DNA of 64,000 nucleotides from Nematostella vectensis (taxonomy: Eukaryota; Cnidaria; Anthozoa; Actiniaria; Edwardsiidae), in assembly GCF_932526225.1 (NCBI RefSeq), contig NC_064047.1, forward strand, positions 12,350,460 to 12,414,459, in the 5' to 3' direction. The stretch's first letter is position 1; every line of letters begins with the position of its first letter. The notes under the pieces were generated by a model, which saw nothing but the letters and a program-made list of their open reading frames with translations, searched no databases and had not been told where the DNA came from. Position numbers and translations under genes: made by a program. Shown piece after piece: positions 9,361 through 20,670 of the stretch.

Positions 9361-11303
9361 TGACATGAGAATTGAAAACCATGTCTTGAAAGACATGTCT
9401 CAAAGACAGTAGGGAGTTCTTATTCACTAGTCATTTGATACCCAAACACACATGGTCCCAGGAAAGGGTGGGGGATTAGACTTTAATAAAAGCCTGTTTC
9501 CAAGTTAAGAGTCAAAAACAGTCAATACCACCACCCCTCTTGATATATTCTGGTTAAAAAGTAATCTAAAACCCCACATTAACCCCTGACTTCCCCAGGA
9601 CCATAAGGGAGGGGGCTCAAATGACTAGGGCATTACTATGTGATTCAGCAGTACACACTCAATAGGGTTTTTTTTAGAACAAGATACTTATATTATATAA
9701 AACTAAAAACAAACTTTTGCTTTTTAAATAATAAATCTGTATCTTTATTAACCTAAATTTAATGGGAAAGGGGATATTTTAGGAAAGTACTGAATATAAT
9801 TATCACATTATTGTTATTATATTTTCTTTTCAAACATTTAAAGAAGAGTCATATTTCTTCCTTTCCTTCTCCATGTTGACTATTTTTATGCAATTGATGC
9901 TCTTTGCTATTCCCCTCTTCACCAAAAATAAATTAATAAACAGATTTGATTTTTAAATTAGAAATTTTCATTTAGTACTTTCACTTATATCTTCTTTTTA
10001 GGATTTCCTTTCCTTTTCCATTACATTTATTTTAAAGGTTTAGATTTATTTCACTGGAATGGTTGGATCCAGGGTTTCTAAAAACACCAAAATATAATGC
10101 ATTACTGGATGTATATTTGTAGATATTATTTCCCATGGGGATGGAAAATCACCACTTAAAATGGTACATTAAAACTTCAGTATTGCATCTTATCTAAAAT
10201 TGTGTCTGACACTATATTCTATCTTTGAAATCCTGTTTCATCCATTACTTGTTCTTTGCAAGGACAAAGCTTGTCAGAATGTAGCTTTACAAATGTACAT
10301 TAATGAAACTTTTATTAAGGAAAGGGTTTTTTAGGGCAAGATACTTAAACTTTATAACACTAGCAACAACCTTGTTCTTTTTCAATAATAGAATTCTGTT
10401 CACATAGCTTGGATAGCATAGACATGGCCTGTTTAGAGGCCTGTGGTGATGAAAGGGTTAAGATAATGGGAAAGGGTAAATGTCAAGAAATGCTCAATCA
10501 AATTATGTTCATTACTGTTATATTTTTTTCAACAAACCTTTCAAGTTGAGTCAATTCCCTTTATATCTCCTCCCCCGTCGACTATTTTTTAGTCAATTGT
10601 TATTCTTTCCTTCCTCTCTACCCCAAACATAGATCAATGAAAGGGTTTGGTTTGAAATTAGAAGTTAGCATTTTAGCACTGTCAGTGATGCCTTAGATGT
10701 TTTTTTTTTAGGATTTGCTTCCAAAATCAATTTGTTTTTTCTTCATTGCATTCATTTTGGAGTAGGCCACCGACAACAAGGCCACTATATGGTAAATGGT
10801 GGGTGCACCAATATGTAATGCATGAAAGGAGATATATTTTTGGATTTCAATTTCCAGACATTTTTCTGAATATTCGGTCCAATGAAGGAGAGAATCGCCA
10901 CTAAATCAATACATAAAAATTACAGTATGACATCTAAACAGTCTAAATATATTATATCAAATCTGTGGAATGCTGTTACATCCATGACCTATTCTGCACA
11001 AGGGCAAAGCTTGTCGGAGTATTGTTTTGATTAAAAAATTATATTTATAAACTTCTATGATGGGACATAAGAATTTACCATTAGACTCTTGACAACTTTG
11101 ACAGCCATATTTACACCAGGAATTGTGTTTGTTAACTTTGATGTACTGCATAATTTAAATTATTGAATAAGGCCTGGATCCATTTGGTTGGTACAATAAA
11201 TAAATCTCAGTAAAGAGCAGGATCCTAGATCCCCCAAAAATACCTCAATCAGTCAACATAGAAGGTGTTCAATGCTGGCTCCGCTTTTAGGCAAGGCCTA
11301 AAT
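9361..11303. other. AT-rich non-coding DNA with a diverged ~0.7-kb tandem duplication
   Basis: No gene seen. Positions about 9655-10300 and 10315-11025 share ordered motifs (TTTTAG(G/A)(G/A)CAAGATACTTA, ATGCATTACTGGATG / ATGCATGAAAGGAGA, CATCCATTACTTGTTCTTTGCA / CATCCATGACCTATTCTGCA, CAAAGCTTGTC), indicating an old duplication. The last 30 bp (GCTCCGCTTTTAGGC...GCCTAAATCTATAT) match, inverted, the sequence at 56566-56600. Confidence 0.5.
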
Positions 11304-12278
11304 CTATATTATAAGTGCAAAGTAAACAACAATATCTATTTATGCTATCATATGTAACACCCGCGATTCCTTGTGTTATTTCATTTTCAAACGGGTCGAT
11401 CCAGGGGCGCGCGGCCGAAACCGCCACAGGTGGCCCTACATACTCTGCCAAAAAAATAATTGGCGTCCCGACAATATCAGTTACAATAACATTAACAATA
11501 TAGCAATAATAACATGGTAACTATCGCGACCAGAGGAGCTAATTTCCTCAGCTATGCATAATACAGCTTGATAAAGAGTGATCAGCTCTTACAAAAGCTC
11601 AGCACACCGTCTTTGATAAACTTGATAAGTTATTATCGCGACTTTAAAAGACAATACGTCTCTGGAAAAAAAAATGTTCTGAACTAACAAACATAAAGTT
11701 CTTGCTGGCTGTTCCGTAACCTATTTCACCCTCCTATTCGCCTTGGGTTTCTTTCGTTTGTTGCTTACGCCACCCTCAACATTAATGCTTGTAACACTTG
11801 AGAAATAATTATAACACCTGTTATTTCCTTGCAATCTCTTCCGTTACTTTCAACCGTAGCTTTCATTCGTTACTTTCATCTTGCAAAAGAACTTCAGGAA
11901 GTGTTGCTCCCAGTTTTATTTGACGAGTTAGTATACAAATGGTGCACTGTGGTAGTATGCGTTACTCCCCTGGGGGTCTGTAACGCAAAGACCCCTCCAT
12001 CACCGTTACCAAACCCACCCGCACGCGTACTTGGTACGGCAGACGACTGCGGGTTGATTCCGCAATACCCGTACGGGTAACTTCCTGAGTGATATTCAGC
12101 ATGACCGTATTGCTGTGGTTCAGTACGAGTATAATCAGGTTGTAATGTGCAGACTCCCGTCCCGACAAGTTAATACTTTGGCTGTCCAACCTCATCGTAC
12201 GTCAACCTAACCGGAGGAGATTGTGCTTCCGCTGTGGTCTCTCGGTTCGATTTCCCTTTCTTTAACTCCGACTGTCAA
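11304..12278 (-). repeat. Gypsy LTR-like segment, block 1 copy
   Basis: Matches 48632-49505, where the same sequence lies directly downstream (minus sense) of a Gypsy integrase C-terminus; it is therefore read as a Gypsy 3' LTR region. The minus-sense end is ...GTGTTACA, at + position 11353. Here the coding part is missing: the match stops at 12278 (GACTGTC), where block 2 continues into the integrase ORF and block 1 jumps to the sequence found at 58114. Confidence 0.65.
11353..11437. repeat. Short TGTAACACCC...TGGCCCTACA module
   Basis: Begins TGTAACACCCGCGATTCCTT and ends GGGCGCGCGGCCGAAACCGC-CACAGGTGGCC. The same two end modules occur at 63588-63754 around a longer centre, while block 2 (48674) has only TGTTACACCTGCCCCTACA. 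This looks like an insert, or internal length variation, with LTR-like TG...CA ends. Confidence 0.5.
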
Positions 12279-12464
12279 AAAAAGCTGTCTTGGCTTTCTA
12301 TGAAACCTGAATTTTACTTTTGGACCACATTATATTGTGACATGAGAAAAAAATTTATTTTTAAGGTTTGTAAGAAAACATTGAGGTACCCAGGGTTACT
12401 GTAGGTTGTATAAAAACAAGGCATATTTTTTAGGTAATAACAGATCCTCAAGGTCCTAAATATA

Positions 12465-12822
12465 AGGGAGTAAGGGAGCCTAGGTAGCGCAGTTGGCAGA
12501 GCGTTGCTCTGTAGTGCCTGTGCCTCTCACCACTGGGTTCTGGGTTCGATTCCCGGTTCCGACGTGAGTAGAGTTAGTTGGTCTTACCTTTGCTCCGAGG
12601 GTTTTTCTCCGGGTTCTCCGGTTTTCATCCCTCCACAAAACCAACAATTTCGATCTTAGCTGTGATCCGTGGTCAGACATGAGTTGTATGCCGGCTGCCT
12701 GAGGCGCCTTCCTATGTGCCTTCAACTCGACCACGTCTGAATCTGCGCTCTCGTAATTCAGCTTCCCAGCTGCAATGAAAGCGATTAGCTACCCAAATTT
12801 ATTTATTTATTTATTTATTTAT
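12465..12822 (+). mobile_element. tRNA-derived SINE with ATTT tail
   Basis: The head carries a perfect RNA polymerase III A box (TAGCGCAGTTGG, 12485-12496) and B box (GGTTCGATTCC, 12543-12553) inside a tRNA-like sequence. A tRNA-unrelated body follows, with a (TTTA)n tail at 12800-12822. The otherwise matching sequence in block 2 (about 58300, TCCTAATATGTATGTGCACC) lacks the whole element and gives the empty site, with ATAT as the likely target duplication. It moves by retroposition with help from a LINE. Confidence 0.88.
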
Positions 12823-13402
12823 ATGTATGTGCACCTTTTTTAATATCAAAACAGAATTCCAGAATAGTCGATTTAAATTTCAAGAGTTTATCAAATATAT
12901 GTTGTTTTTCACATATTACTGATACTTAGGGTTTTAGGAGACCAGCTCTCAATTTCTTTAAGGTTTTAGGAAACCAGTTCTCTTTTTCTTTCTCCAAAGA
13001 AAGCTGGAGTTTACCCAAGTAATTCATTTAAGCCTGAAATCGGATGAAATACAGCAAATGTGGAAAAAAAAAACAACAAGAGAGCCAATGCGGATAAATA
13101 CAGAGAATGTATGAACATTCTCACAAAAATTAGGTTTATGATGAGGTCCAAAACCTTGTGACAGAGTTGACAGCTCTGGAAACTTATATTCAATTCAGTT
13201 ATAATTTTCCTATGATAGATGGTGAAGGGCAGATTTAGAGATCAAATTTGATAAATACAGCCTAGAATATCAATTCCCTGAGGTAAGTAAGTTACTTAAA
13301 GTAAGTAAATTAAATTCAACGATGAAAAAGGTGTTCAAAGTTTGAAATCAACACAACTCCGAAAGATCGTTCCGCTAAGTACTTTAATACAATACGCTAA
13401 CT
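12823..13402. other. Non-coding flank shared with block 2, with MITE relic
   Basis: Matches 58306-58655 apart from about 245 bp (13065-13310) absent from block 2. Positions about 13000-13180 are homologous, in inverted orientation, to the MITE-like element at 24499-24690: they share AACAAC..GCCAATGCG, GAATGTATGAACATTC and GAGTTGACAGCT. No coding region is supported. Confidence 0.55.
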
Positions 13403-13720
13403 TACCTACGTCTGCCAGTGCAAAGACAAATACATAGGAGCACTTGTCGCAGAAGGTGTAAAAACATTAGCTTGTTTTTTTCTTTCTTTATCTTGTGGCT
13501 TACTCTGACATTTCAGCTGACCTTGACTCGAGCACAAGACTTGACTCTTCAAAACTTTCAACAATGCTTTTATACAGTCTTTTACGCACAATTAGACAAG
13601 TTCATATCGGTGGTTAGCATTCCCACGAATGATTTTTTTCAAGCACTTATTTTTCGACAATTCTTGGCTTTTCTGCAGTCAGTTTTCGTGTGTTTTTGAG
13701 AGGGGCAAAAATACTCATCC
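13403..13720 (-). other. Candidate 5' exon with strong splice donor
   Basis: On the minus strand a transcribed-looking stretch ends at CTGGCAGACGTAG|GTAAGT, a consensus donor at 13402, preserved in block 2 (near 58646). Upstream lie an ATGGCGG start context near 13718 (a 28-codon frame beginning MADEYFCPSQ) and the CRE-like palindrome at about 13808. Open frames are short and interrupted, and no family is recognised. It may be the first exon of a host transcript or of a non-coding transcript. Confidence 0.3.
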
Positions 13721-13888
13721 GCCATATTGTTTTGCGCGCTCTGGAGGCCTGTGCCTAGGCAGATCGCGGCTGGCTGGATGGATGGCTGGCTGGCTGGCAG
13801 CTTGTGACAATGACGTCATTGACTACAAAAACTGATTCGCCTAGTTATAGACTATTTCTATACCTATGGGGCTCCGCGCCTCCGCTAT
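13721..13888 (-). promoter_or_regulatory. Promoter-like module with CRE palindrome
   Basis: Contains AATGACGTCATT (a perfect CREB/ATF-type palindrome), a GCCAGCCAGCC run and GC-rich sequence ahead of an ATGGCGGAT context on the minus strand. The module recurs at 58965-59110 and, inverted and diverged, at 3868-4035. Its end (GGAGCCCCATAGGTATAG on the minus strand) abuts the 25-bp LTR stub of the BEL element. Function is inferred only. Confidence 0.35.
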
Positions 13889-14026
13889 TATCTAATAAGT
13901 ACTGTTCGCTACATCCCCCCCTTAAATTGTCCGGGTGGAGCAATTTACTTAACAAAACTTTCTCAGCTAACATGTAGTACGCAGCTTCTCGCAGGTTGTA
14001 GTCCCGAATTCGCCTATGCTGTCGTC

Positions 14027-14420
14027 AGCTAGTCGCCAGCTTCTTTTGGGAGTAGCAGCACCAGTTTCTGGACTGGTCTCTGGAGGTAGTTTGTCTCATC
14101 CAGGGATGAGTCGCCAACAGCCACCTTGATGGAGCGCACCAGGCCATCGTGGCTTGTGAACGCCTCGACTACTCGGGCTAGGCACCAATCGTTGCAATGA
14201 AGGCTCTCTACATTGACAACGACGATATCGCCGACCTTAAGGTTTCTTCCAGGACGAGTCGACTTCTGGTGTGTTGAGAGGGAGAACAGGAACTCCTTCC
14301 TCCATCTGTTCCAGAACTCTGTCGTAATGTAGAGGTAGGTAGGTAGAGGTCCTCACGCTTAGAGTCGCCGAGAGGTGGAAGGACGACTGACGATTTCATC
14401 GTCAGGATATGGTTTGGCAT
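14027..14420 (-). pseudogene. BEL/Pao polyprotein C-terminus (DUF5641-like), copy A
   Basis: Reading across frames, the minus strand encodes NLKVGDIVVVNVESLHCND-like sequence followed by ARVVEAFTSHDGLVRSIKV and RPVQKLVLLLP before a stop at about 14027. This is the barrel-like domain found at the end of BEL/Pao polyproteins, after the integrase. A frameshift near 14240 separates it from the upstream open frame (14208-14420). Confidence 0.65.
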
Positions 14421-14497
14421 CAGCGGCTCGCAGCTGTTCGAGTCTGCCGAGAGGGGACGACTATTTACGATCGCCCCAGCTTCTACTAGAAGGGTTC

Positions 14498-14845
14498 TCA
14501 GCGACTCATCATCAAGTTGAGTTCCTTGATTATACAGCAGGGAGTCGAGTACGTTTCGGACTGTGCGGATCTGGCGCTCCCAGGGACGTTAAACTTGAAG
14601 TCCACCCAGTCGCAGTTCTCCTTTCGTAGCTCGGATCCAACTCGCTGGTTATCCATCTCGGAGAGAGCGCTCTGCAGTTCTGCAGTCTTGGCGCCAACAA
14701 AGTTTGTACCACGGTCTGATCTTAGTTGTCGCATGGGTCCTCGGCGTCCAACGAAGCGGCGATAGGCGTTCAGGAATGAGCTTGTGTCTAAGGAGCTCGC
14801 TGTATCGATGTACACGGCCCGCAAAGGCATGCAGGTGAACAACAC
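14498..14845 (-). pseudogene. BEL/Pao integrase core fragment, copy A
   Basis: A 115-codon frame with YIDTASSLDTSSFLNAYRRFVGRRG and LRSDRGTNFVGA, the second catalytic Asp of the DDE integrase fold (S-D-x-G-T-N-F). The first Asp region (before 14845) is in another frame. It shares nearly the whole sequence with 59720-60124, so the two are duplicates rather than distant relatives. Confidence 0.75.
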
Positions 14846-15077
14846 CCCATATCGTTTGACCTCTCGACGCCCCTCCTTGCGGGAAGTAGGTTGGCTCTGC
14901 GTATACGACCACCAACTCGCATTAAGCCTTTGGCGTCGCTGAATGGATTCAGCCTATGAAGGGAGCTTGCGTCTTCTTTTTTGCTCGTCGTTGCGTGCAC
15001 GGAGACCCTCTTGATTTCGGGATCGTCGGCTTGAGGTGCGAGGTCGATTTTTAGCTTTCCGTGATCGCTTCGAAGGG

Positions 15078-15786
15078 CTAGTTCGACCACTTTGTTTTCT
15101 CTAGCAGCTGGTCAGCGGGTAGTCCACGTGAGGCGAAGTCTGCCGGATTAGACTTAGTGTCGACATACCTCCACTGCTCAGGGGAGGAGAGGTCTCGGAT
15201 CTGCTGGATGCGATTAGCTACGAAGACGTGGAAGCGTCGGGCGTTGTTAAAGATGTACCACAAAACGACTTTGCTGTCTGTACAGAATACTTCCTCCATT
15301 CCCGGGTATCCCAGCTCCTTTTGCAGGAACGCGCTGACTTTGCCAGAGACGAGGGGCGGTTAACTCTAAGCGGGGTATTTTTATCGGTTTCAGTGGCGTT
15401 ACTCTTGACTTTGCCATCGCCAGGGAAACATGGATTCGGTCACCATCATCTATCAGCCTAAGATAGGAGCACTGTCCGTAACCGTGAGTGCTCGCGTCTG
15501 AGAAGTTGTGCAGCTTTACGGTCTTTATAACTCCAAAGTTCTCGGGCTTGAAGCATCTGGGTATCTAAAGGCTTGCGGGGAGGTGACGATCTTTGCGCCA
15601 CTTCTCCCACTTAGGTCTCAAGCCCTCGTGTAGCTCGTCGTCCCAACCTTTACCGGACCGACACAGCTCTTGCAGTAGGGAATATCCAACTAGAACGTAG
15701 GGTGCGAGGACTCCTAACGGGTCGAAAACAGAGCTCACAGTAGAAAGAATGCCTTGTCTTGTCTCTGGTCGGGAAGTTACTTCCAT
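15078..15786 (-). pseudogene. BEL/Pao A17-region and RNase H, copy A
   Basis: Two open pieces in different frames: 15786-15565 (ETRQGILSTVSSVFDPLGVLAPYV, the conserved A17/RT-connection motif) and 15299-15078 (FCTDSKVVLWYI, the RNase H Asp motif, then YVDTKSNPADFASRG). In copy B the same region is one uninterrupted 235-codon frame (61007-60300), so copy A has acquired extra indels. Confidence 0.75.
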
Positions 15787-16380
15787 CTTGAACCCTAAGG
15801 TGTCGGACTCGACGCACGTGCACCTTGAACCCGCCTTTCTTGCAGAGGGCTTTCGTGTTGCTGATAAGGTCCACAGCTTCGCTTGGCGATGATACAGACT
15901 TCAGATCGTCATCGACATAGAAGTCGTTCAGCACGAAGCTGGCTGCCTCGCTACCGTGATCTTTCGCATGTTGGTACAATTGGGTGACGACGTGGCGCCG
16001 AACAAATAGACTGTCATTCTGTACTCGACGGGATCGCTATCGTAGTCGTTGTCCTTCCACCACAGGAAACGCAGAAAGTTTTGGTGCTCGGAGTTCACGA
16101 AGACCTGGAAAAACATCTTGATATCACACATCAAGGCGACGGTATCCTTTCGAAATCGGCATAGCACTCCAAGTAGATTATTCGTCAGGTCGGGTCCGGA
16201 GAGGAGGTGGCGATTCAAGGACTCTCCCTTGTAGCTGGCACTGCAGTCGAAGACAACCCGTATCTTTGGCTTGTTGGGATTGTAGACGCCGTGGTAGGGG
16301 AGGTACCAGACCTTGCCAATCGCCAGTCTTCCTTGGGGACTTGTTCTGCGTATCCCTTATCTAGAAGAAGTTGTTCCCTA
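15650..16380 (-). pseudogene. BEL/Pao reverse transcriptase, copy A
   Basis: Across frames it encodes the BEL RT hallmarks: WYLPHHGVY-like entry, [19 protein letters not shown] (16218 onward), [24 protein letters not shown], then [14 protein letters not shown], where Y-V-D-D is the polymerase centre (about 15900). Frameshifts occur near 15975 and 15830. Non-functional. Confidence 0.8.
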
Positions 16381-16383
16381 CAG

Positions 16384-16857
16384 CTAGCAGTTGTTCCCTA
16401 TGAGGATTGCGTCACTTTTTAACGGTAGGAGATCACCTGCTATGCATTCGAGGTGCGGCCAACTTCGCGCTGATTCTAGGGTAGGGATATGGTCTCGTTG
16501 AGCGGGGATACCGTCCCTCGTGTAGGCCTTCGGCAGATGAATGGCCTGATTTTCGTTGAAGCCCCGCACCACTAGACCGCTGATCTTGTGGCTGTTTATG
16601 GTTTGCGTCGCTAGCATGGTCGAAAATTCGAGGTTCACTTCCGGCCCTGAGACATGAAGTCTATCAAGGACGGAATGCTTAATGAAGCAGGCATCAGATT
16701 GCTTGTCTAGAAGGGCGTACACCACGATCTCGTTGCTGGGGTTGGGGTGAGAATTCATCATAATCGGGTTGCACGCGGTTCGCGCTTCCGTTCGAACGAA
16801 GTGACAGAACTCTGAGAATGGCGGGTAGGTGCCGCGAGAGAAGGAACCATCGAGCAA
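16384..16857 (-). pseudogene. BEL/Pao aspartyl protease region, copy A
   Basis: A 157-codon frame with VVYALLDKQSDACFI, corresponding to the L-L-D-x-G-S retropepsin motif in which the usual Gly-Ser position reads Gln-Ser. This replacement (also in copy B) would affect the active-site loop. It ends GDLLPLKSDAILIGNNC, typical of the sequence preceding BEL RT. Confidence 0.65.
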
Positions 16858-16865
16858 GGTCTCGT

Positions 16866-17465
16866 CTACATGGCCTCTTTCCTCATCAGTCGTAAGCCAC
16901 CTTCGACCACTCTACTCCAGCAATTTATTAGGTACCCGGGGATCTTCTGAACCAGCCTCTTGTTCTCTTCTGGGTCGTTGAGCACGTTCAGAAATTGTGA
17001 GGCTGACATGGCTGGCTCGCTTGTTCTAGGAAGTCTGAAAACTCCCGTAGGCTGACGCCGTCGTTCGCCTGCACTCTTGGCCACTCGTGTAATCTATGTC
17101 GATATGGGCCGGCCAGAAATTACGGGTTGCCATAGCGGCGAGTGAGTACTTCCTTTGCTCGATCGCTAGACGATGGTGTACATTGCGTTATAAAACCCGA
17201 AGTCGCTTCCTTAGCTTCGCCGGCCGTATATCTTCCGAGTACAAACGTTCCTCCGCGTTACTAGACTGACGCTCTACAATGTTCTCAAAAGCCTTTAAAC
17301 ACCTCGGTAACTCTAATTGGTTCCCCCTAAAGATCTTTGGCTCGGAAAAAGGGAGCCTGTGGCGCGAGGTTAGCTAAACGTGTTATCGGATCAGTGTTCT
17401 CTGCGGGAGGGACAGTACTGCCCGATAGAGGTACACGAGAATCGGTTTGTGATAGAGGTAGAAGG
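16866..17465 (-). pseudogene. BEL/Pao gag remnant, copy A
   Basis: The 72-codon frame 17084-16866 (MSASQFLNVLNDPEENKRLVQKIPGYL) resembles the end of the BEL gag domain. Upstream, in another frame, lie LPLSEPKIFRGNQLELP and the AFENIVERQSSNAEERLY motif of BEL gag at about 17180-17340. The N-terminal part is missing because the copy is cut at about 17465. Confidence 0.6.
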
Positions 17466-17467
17466 GA

Positions 17468-18499
17468 TCTGATAGCATGGAGATCAATACATAAAAGTCA
17501 TTTAGCACTGCAAGTATCTGATAGCACGGAGATCAATACATAAAAGTCATTTAGCACTGCAAGTATCTGATAGCATGGAGATCAATACATAAAAGTCATT
17601 TAGCACTGCAAGTATCTGATAGCACGGAGATCAATACATAACAGTCATTTAGCACTGCAAGTATCTGATAGCACGGAGATCAATACATAACAGTCATTTA
17701 GCACTGCAAGTATCTGATAGCACGGAGATCAATACATAAAAGTCATTTAGCACTGCAAGTATCTGATAGCACGGAGATCAATACATAAAAGTCATTTAGC
17801 ACTGCAAGAGTCTGATAACACGGAGATCAATACATAACAGTCGTTTAGCACTGCAAGTATCTGATAGCACGGAGATCAATACATAAAAGTCGTTTAGCAC
17901 TGCAAGTATCTTATAGCACGGAGATCAATACATAAAAGTCGTTTAGCACTGCAAGTATCTGATAGCACGGAGATCAATACATAAAAGTCATTTAGCACTG
18001 CAAGTATCTGATAGCACGGAGATCAATACATAAAAGTCGTTTAGCACTGCAAGTATCTTATAGCACGGAGATCAATACATAAAAGTCGTTTAGCACTGCA
18101 AGTATCTGATAGCACGGAGATCAATACATAAAAGTCGTTTAGCACTGCAAGTATCTTATAGCACGGAGATCAATACATAAAAGTCGTTTAGCACTGCAAG
18201 TATCTTATAGCACGGAGATCAATACATAAAAGTCATTTAGCACTGCAAGTATCTGATAGCACGGAGATCAATACATAAAAGTCATTTAGCACTGCAAGTA
18301 TCTGATAGCACGGAGATCAATACATAAAAGTCGTTTAGCACTGCAAGTATCTTATAGCACGGAGATCAATACATAAAAGTCGTTTAGCACTGCAAGTATC
18401 TGATAGCACGGAGATCAATACATAAAAGTCATTTAGCACTGCAAGTATCTGATAGCACGGAGATCAATACATAAAAGTCGTTTAGCACTGCAAGTATCT
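17468..18499. repeat. 49-bp satellite, about 21 copies
   Basis: Unit GATAGCACGGAGATCAATAC + ATAAAAGTC(A/G)TTTAGCACTG + CAAGTATCT; successive GATAGC at 17471 and 17520 give the 49-bp period. Variation is limited to a few positions (A/G in GTCATTT, G/T in CTGATAG/CTTATAG). The array starts exactly where BEL copy A is truncated and is absent from copy B. Confidence 0.95.
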
Positions 18500-20214
18500 G
18501 GGCTAAGGGACAAAGCTATGGCAACAGTTATGAAAATTAAGAGGGAGGGGTGGTCCACGGATGTCCTTTTCAACCGTGCTGTTTCGAGATGCGAAATTCA
18601 CAACCACAAACATTATTGATGCATGCGTTGCCTCGTTTTTCTAAGAATGCCTTTTTCTTCAAACCGTCTATACACTGTCTATATGCACAAGCAGTCACTT
18701 CTTCGTCAGTTGTCTAGGTGCGATAGCTTGTAAAAGTGCCTGGAGCAGTATAAAGGTTTGAAAGGTAATACTAAACAACCTATTTCAATCGTGCTGTTTC
18801 GACGTGCGAACAAAACAACAACAAATAATATTGATGTGTTACCTCGTTTTGTTTTACCTCGTTTTTAAGAATGTCATTTTGTGCAAACCTTCTATGTGAA
18901 AATTTTTGAAATGACAAGTGAAAATGATTTGTTGTGTTGCCTCGTTTTTTTAGAATGTCCTTTTGAACCATGCTGTTTCGCGAATCAAAAGACACAACAT
19001 ATAACATATTAAGGCGTTGCTTCGTTTGTATTATTTTTTTTCAAACCGTCCTTATGTACTAATGGAAATCGTAGTTTGGATCATAAATATTTCCCGGTAT
19101 AGGTGTGACGGCTCGTAAACGTGCCTAGAACAATAACTAGGAAATACTAATAAGTCGCCGCCAACAAAACGGCGGAGACTACCTAAATGGCGGAAAGCCT
19201 TAGTCCTAAGTATTCAAATACTTTTTAAAAACATTTTTGTTAGAAAGTATTCTAGTATTTTTCACATTCATGGTGTATAAGCGAGAAATCCGTCAATTCT
19301 ATTAGACTTATTCGGGTTAAAAAGTGTCAAACAAGTTCGTTAATGTTGCTAACTCTATTCCAGGAAACAACTGGCCACCTCAGCTCCTACGGTTACTCAG
19401 TTACTCAGACACTTCCTTCGGCCGGCAAAACACGCCGAGCATTTCCCTGTCCCTGTATAGGTGCTCGTGCGTGGAACAGTAAACTGGGAAATACTGATAG
19501 GTCAAGGCGAACAAAAAGGCGGAAATAACCTAAATGACGGAAACCGAAAATAATGTTTTCGGCAATTATTTACATTCAAACTTGCATACACCAGCGAGAA
19601 ATACGTAAATCCTTATAATATAATCCTTCGTGTGAAAAAGTAGCATAGTTTTAAATAATGGAGTGTTGGGAGTTCCTAGGATGCGGCTTAGGATACTTAA
19701 AAATACCTACAGCATCTCTTGCCTCGGGGGATAGAAATTCAAGTCTTTTGGAAAGATGAAACCAGTGGCGATGCCATACTTGCAAAAACGGAGCCTTTTG
19801 ATCAGTATAAGTTGGTGTGCCGTATTTAATTGACAATTGCTGGCTGTAACAGATGACTCCAAAATGACTGTCTCTATTCCAGTTGAGTTTAGAAAATATA
19901 AGTATAAGTATGTATCATTATTCTACAGACCTACAGATTACTGTGTCTAGCACTCCAAGCAAAAAATTGGACTATGACTGATAGTGCAAATGCAATAAAA
20001 GGTATAGCTCCATTGTTATCAGGACATGGCCATGACTAATGTAAGCCCAAAAACCTGTAGCAGTGGTCAGTGTGGTTAAACATAGAAAGTCACTCGTTAT
20101 TGTCTATAAGAGACATTAGATATAATTATCTAATTATCTGATTATTAAATATTTTCTCAATACTGTATAACCTCATGGTAGATATAAAGGAAATATCTTA
20201 TCCCTGTCAAATGT
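18500..20214. other. Non-coding, diverged dispersed motifs
   Basis: No gene seen. Degenerate copies of GTGCTGTTTCG...TTGCCTCGTTTTTTAAGAATG occur near 18576, 18788, 18930 and 19018. A GGTATAGGTG...GGAAATACTAATA-GTC...AACAAAAAGGCGGA block appears twice (19097-19195, 19450-19535). GATGCCATACTTGCAAAA near 19750 is a diverged relative of the block at 20325 and 20617. Confidence 0.5.
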
Positions 20215-20660
20215 TTAATTTTCTTATAAATGTTACCTTGTGTCATTATTATCATTTCCATTTGAGACTATAAAAAGCAGTCTGCGCAGCAGTCGAGTAG
20301 GCCGAAGGCCTACGAGACGGAACCAGTGGGCGATGCCGTACTTGCCAAAGCGAAGACTTTTGATTGGTAACGAAGCCTTTTGATTGGGCATGCTGTATTA
20401 AATTAAAATTATAATTAGCTACGAGCATTAACTTAATACTGTAAAATGCTCATGGTAAATAAAAAGTTTATATATGAGGAATAACTGTCCCTTGAAATGT
20501 CCAATTTTCTTACAAATATTACATTGTGCATTATTATTATTTCAATAATAAGAAAATAAAAAGCAGTCTGCGCAGCAGTCGAGTAGGCCGAAGGCCTACG
20601 AGACGGAAGCAGTGGGCGATGCCGTACTTGCGAAAAGGAAGCATTTTGATTGGTATCATT
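20215..20660. repeat. About 284-bp direct duplication with palindromic core
   Basis: AAAAAGCAGTCTGCGCAGCA then GTCGAGTAGGCCGAAGGCCT-ACGAGACGGAA occurs at 20273-20325 and 20557-20608, with matching AT-rich flanks on the left and GTGGGCGATGCCGTACTTGC on the right. The core GTAGGCC-GAA-GGCCTAC is a perfect inverted repeat with a 3-nt loop. Confidence 0.85.
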
Positions 20661-20670
20661 GGGCATCCAT

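Larger units (their letters stand above)
13889..17465 (-). mobile_element. BEL/Pao retrotransposon, copy A (decayed)
   Basis: Minus-strand BEL/Pao element with domains in the usual order: gag (about 17465-16866), aspartyl protease (16857-16384), RT (16380-15650), A17 peptidase region and RNase H (15786-15078), integrase (14845-14498) and a DUF5641-type C-terminus (about 14420-14027). It is broken by several frameshifts. The polypurine tract (AAGGGGGGGA on the minus strand, 13914-13925) precedes TGTAGCGAACAG, but only the first 25 bp of the 3' LTR remain (13889-13913). The 5' end is cut off by the 49-bp satellite at 17468. Confidence 0.88.

Noticed and set aside
12472-12565. Functional tRNA gene
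   Set aside because: A and B boxes are present but the sequence does not close into an acceptor stem and continues into a SINE body with a simple-repeat tail.
14375-14765. Plus-strand frames over the BEL integrase
   Set aside because: Shadows of the minus-strand coding sequence; same holds for 59597-59851 and 61190-61648.
594-18499. Regular repeats as possible CRISPR arrays
   Set aside because: Units are contiguous and nearly identical throughout, with no unique spacers, and the DNA is eukaryotic.
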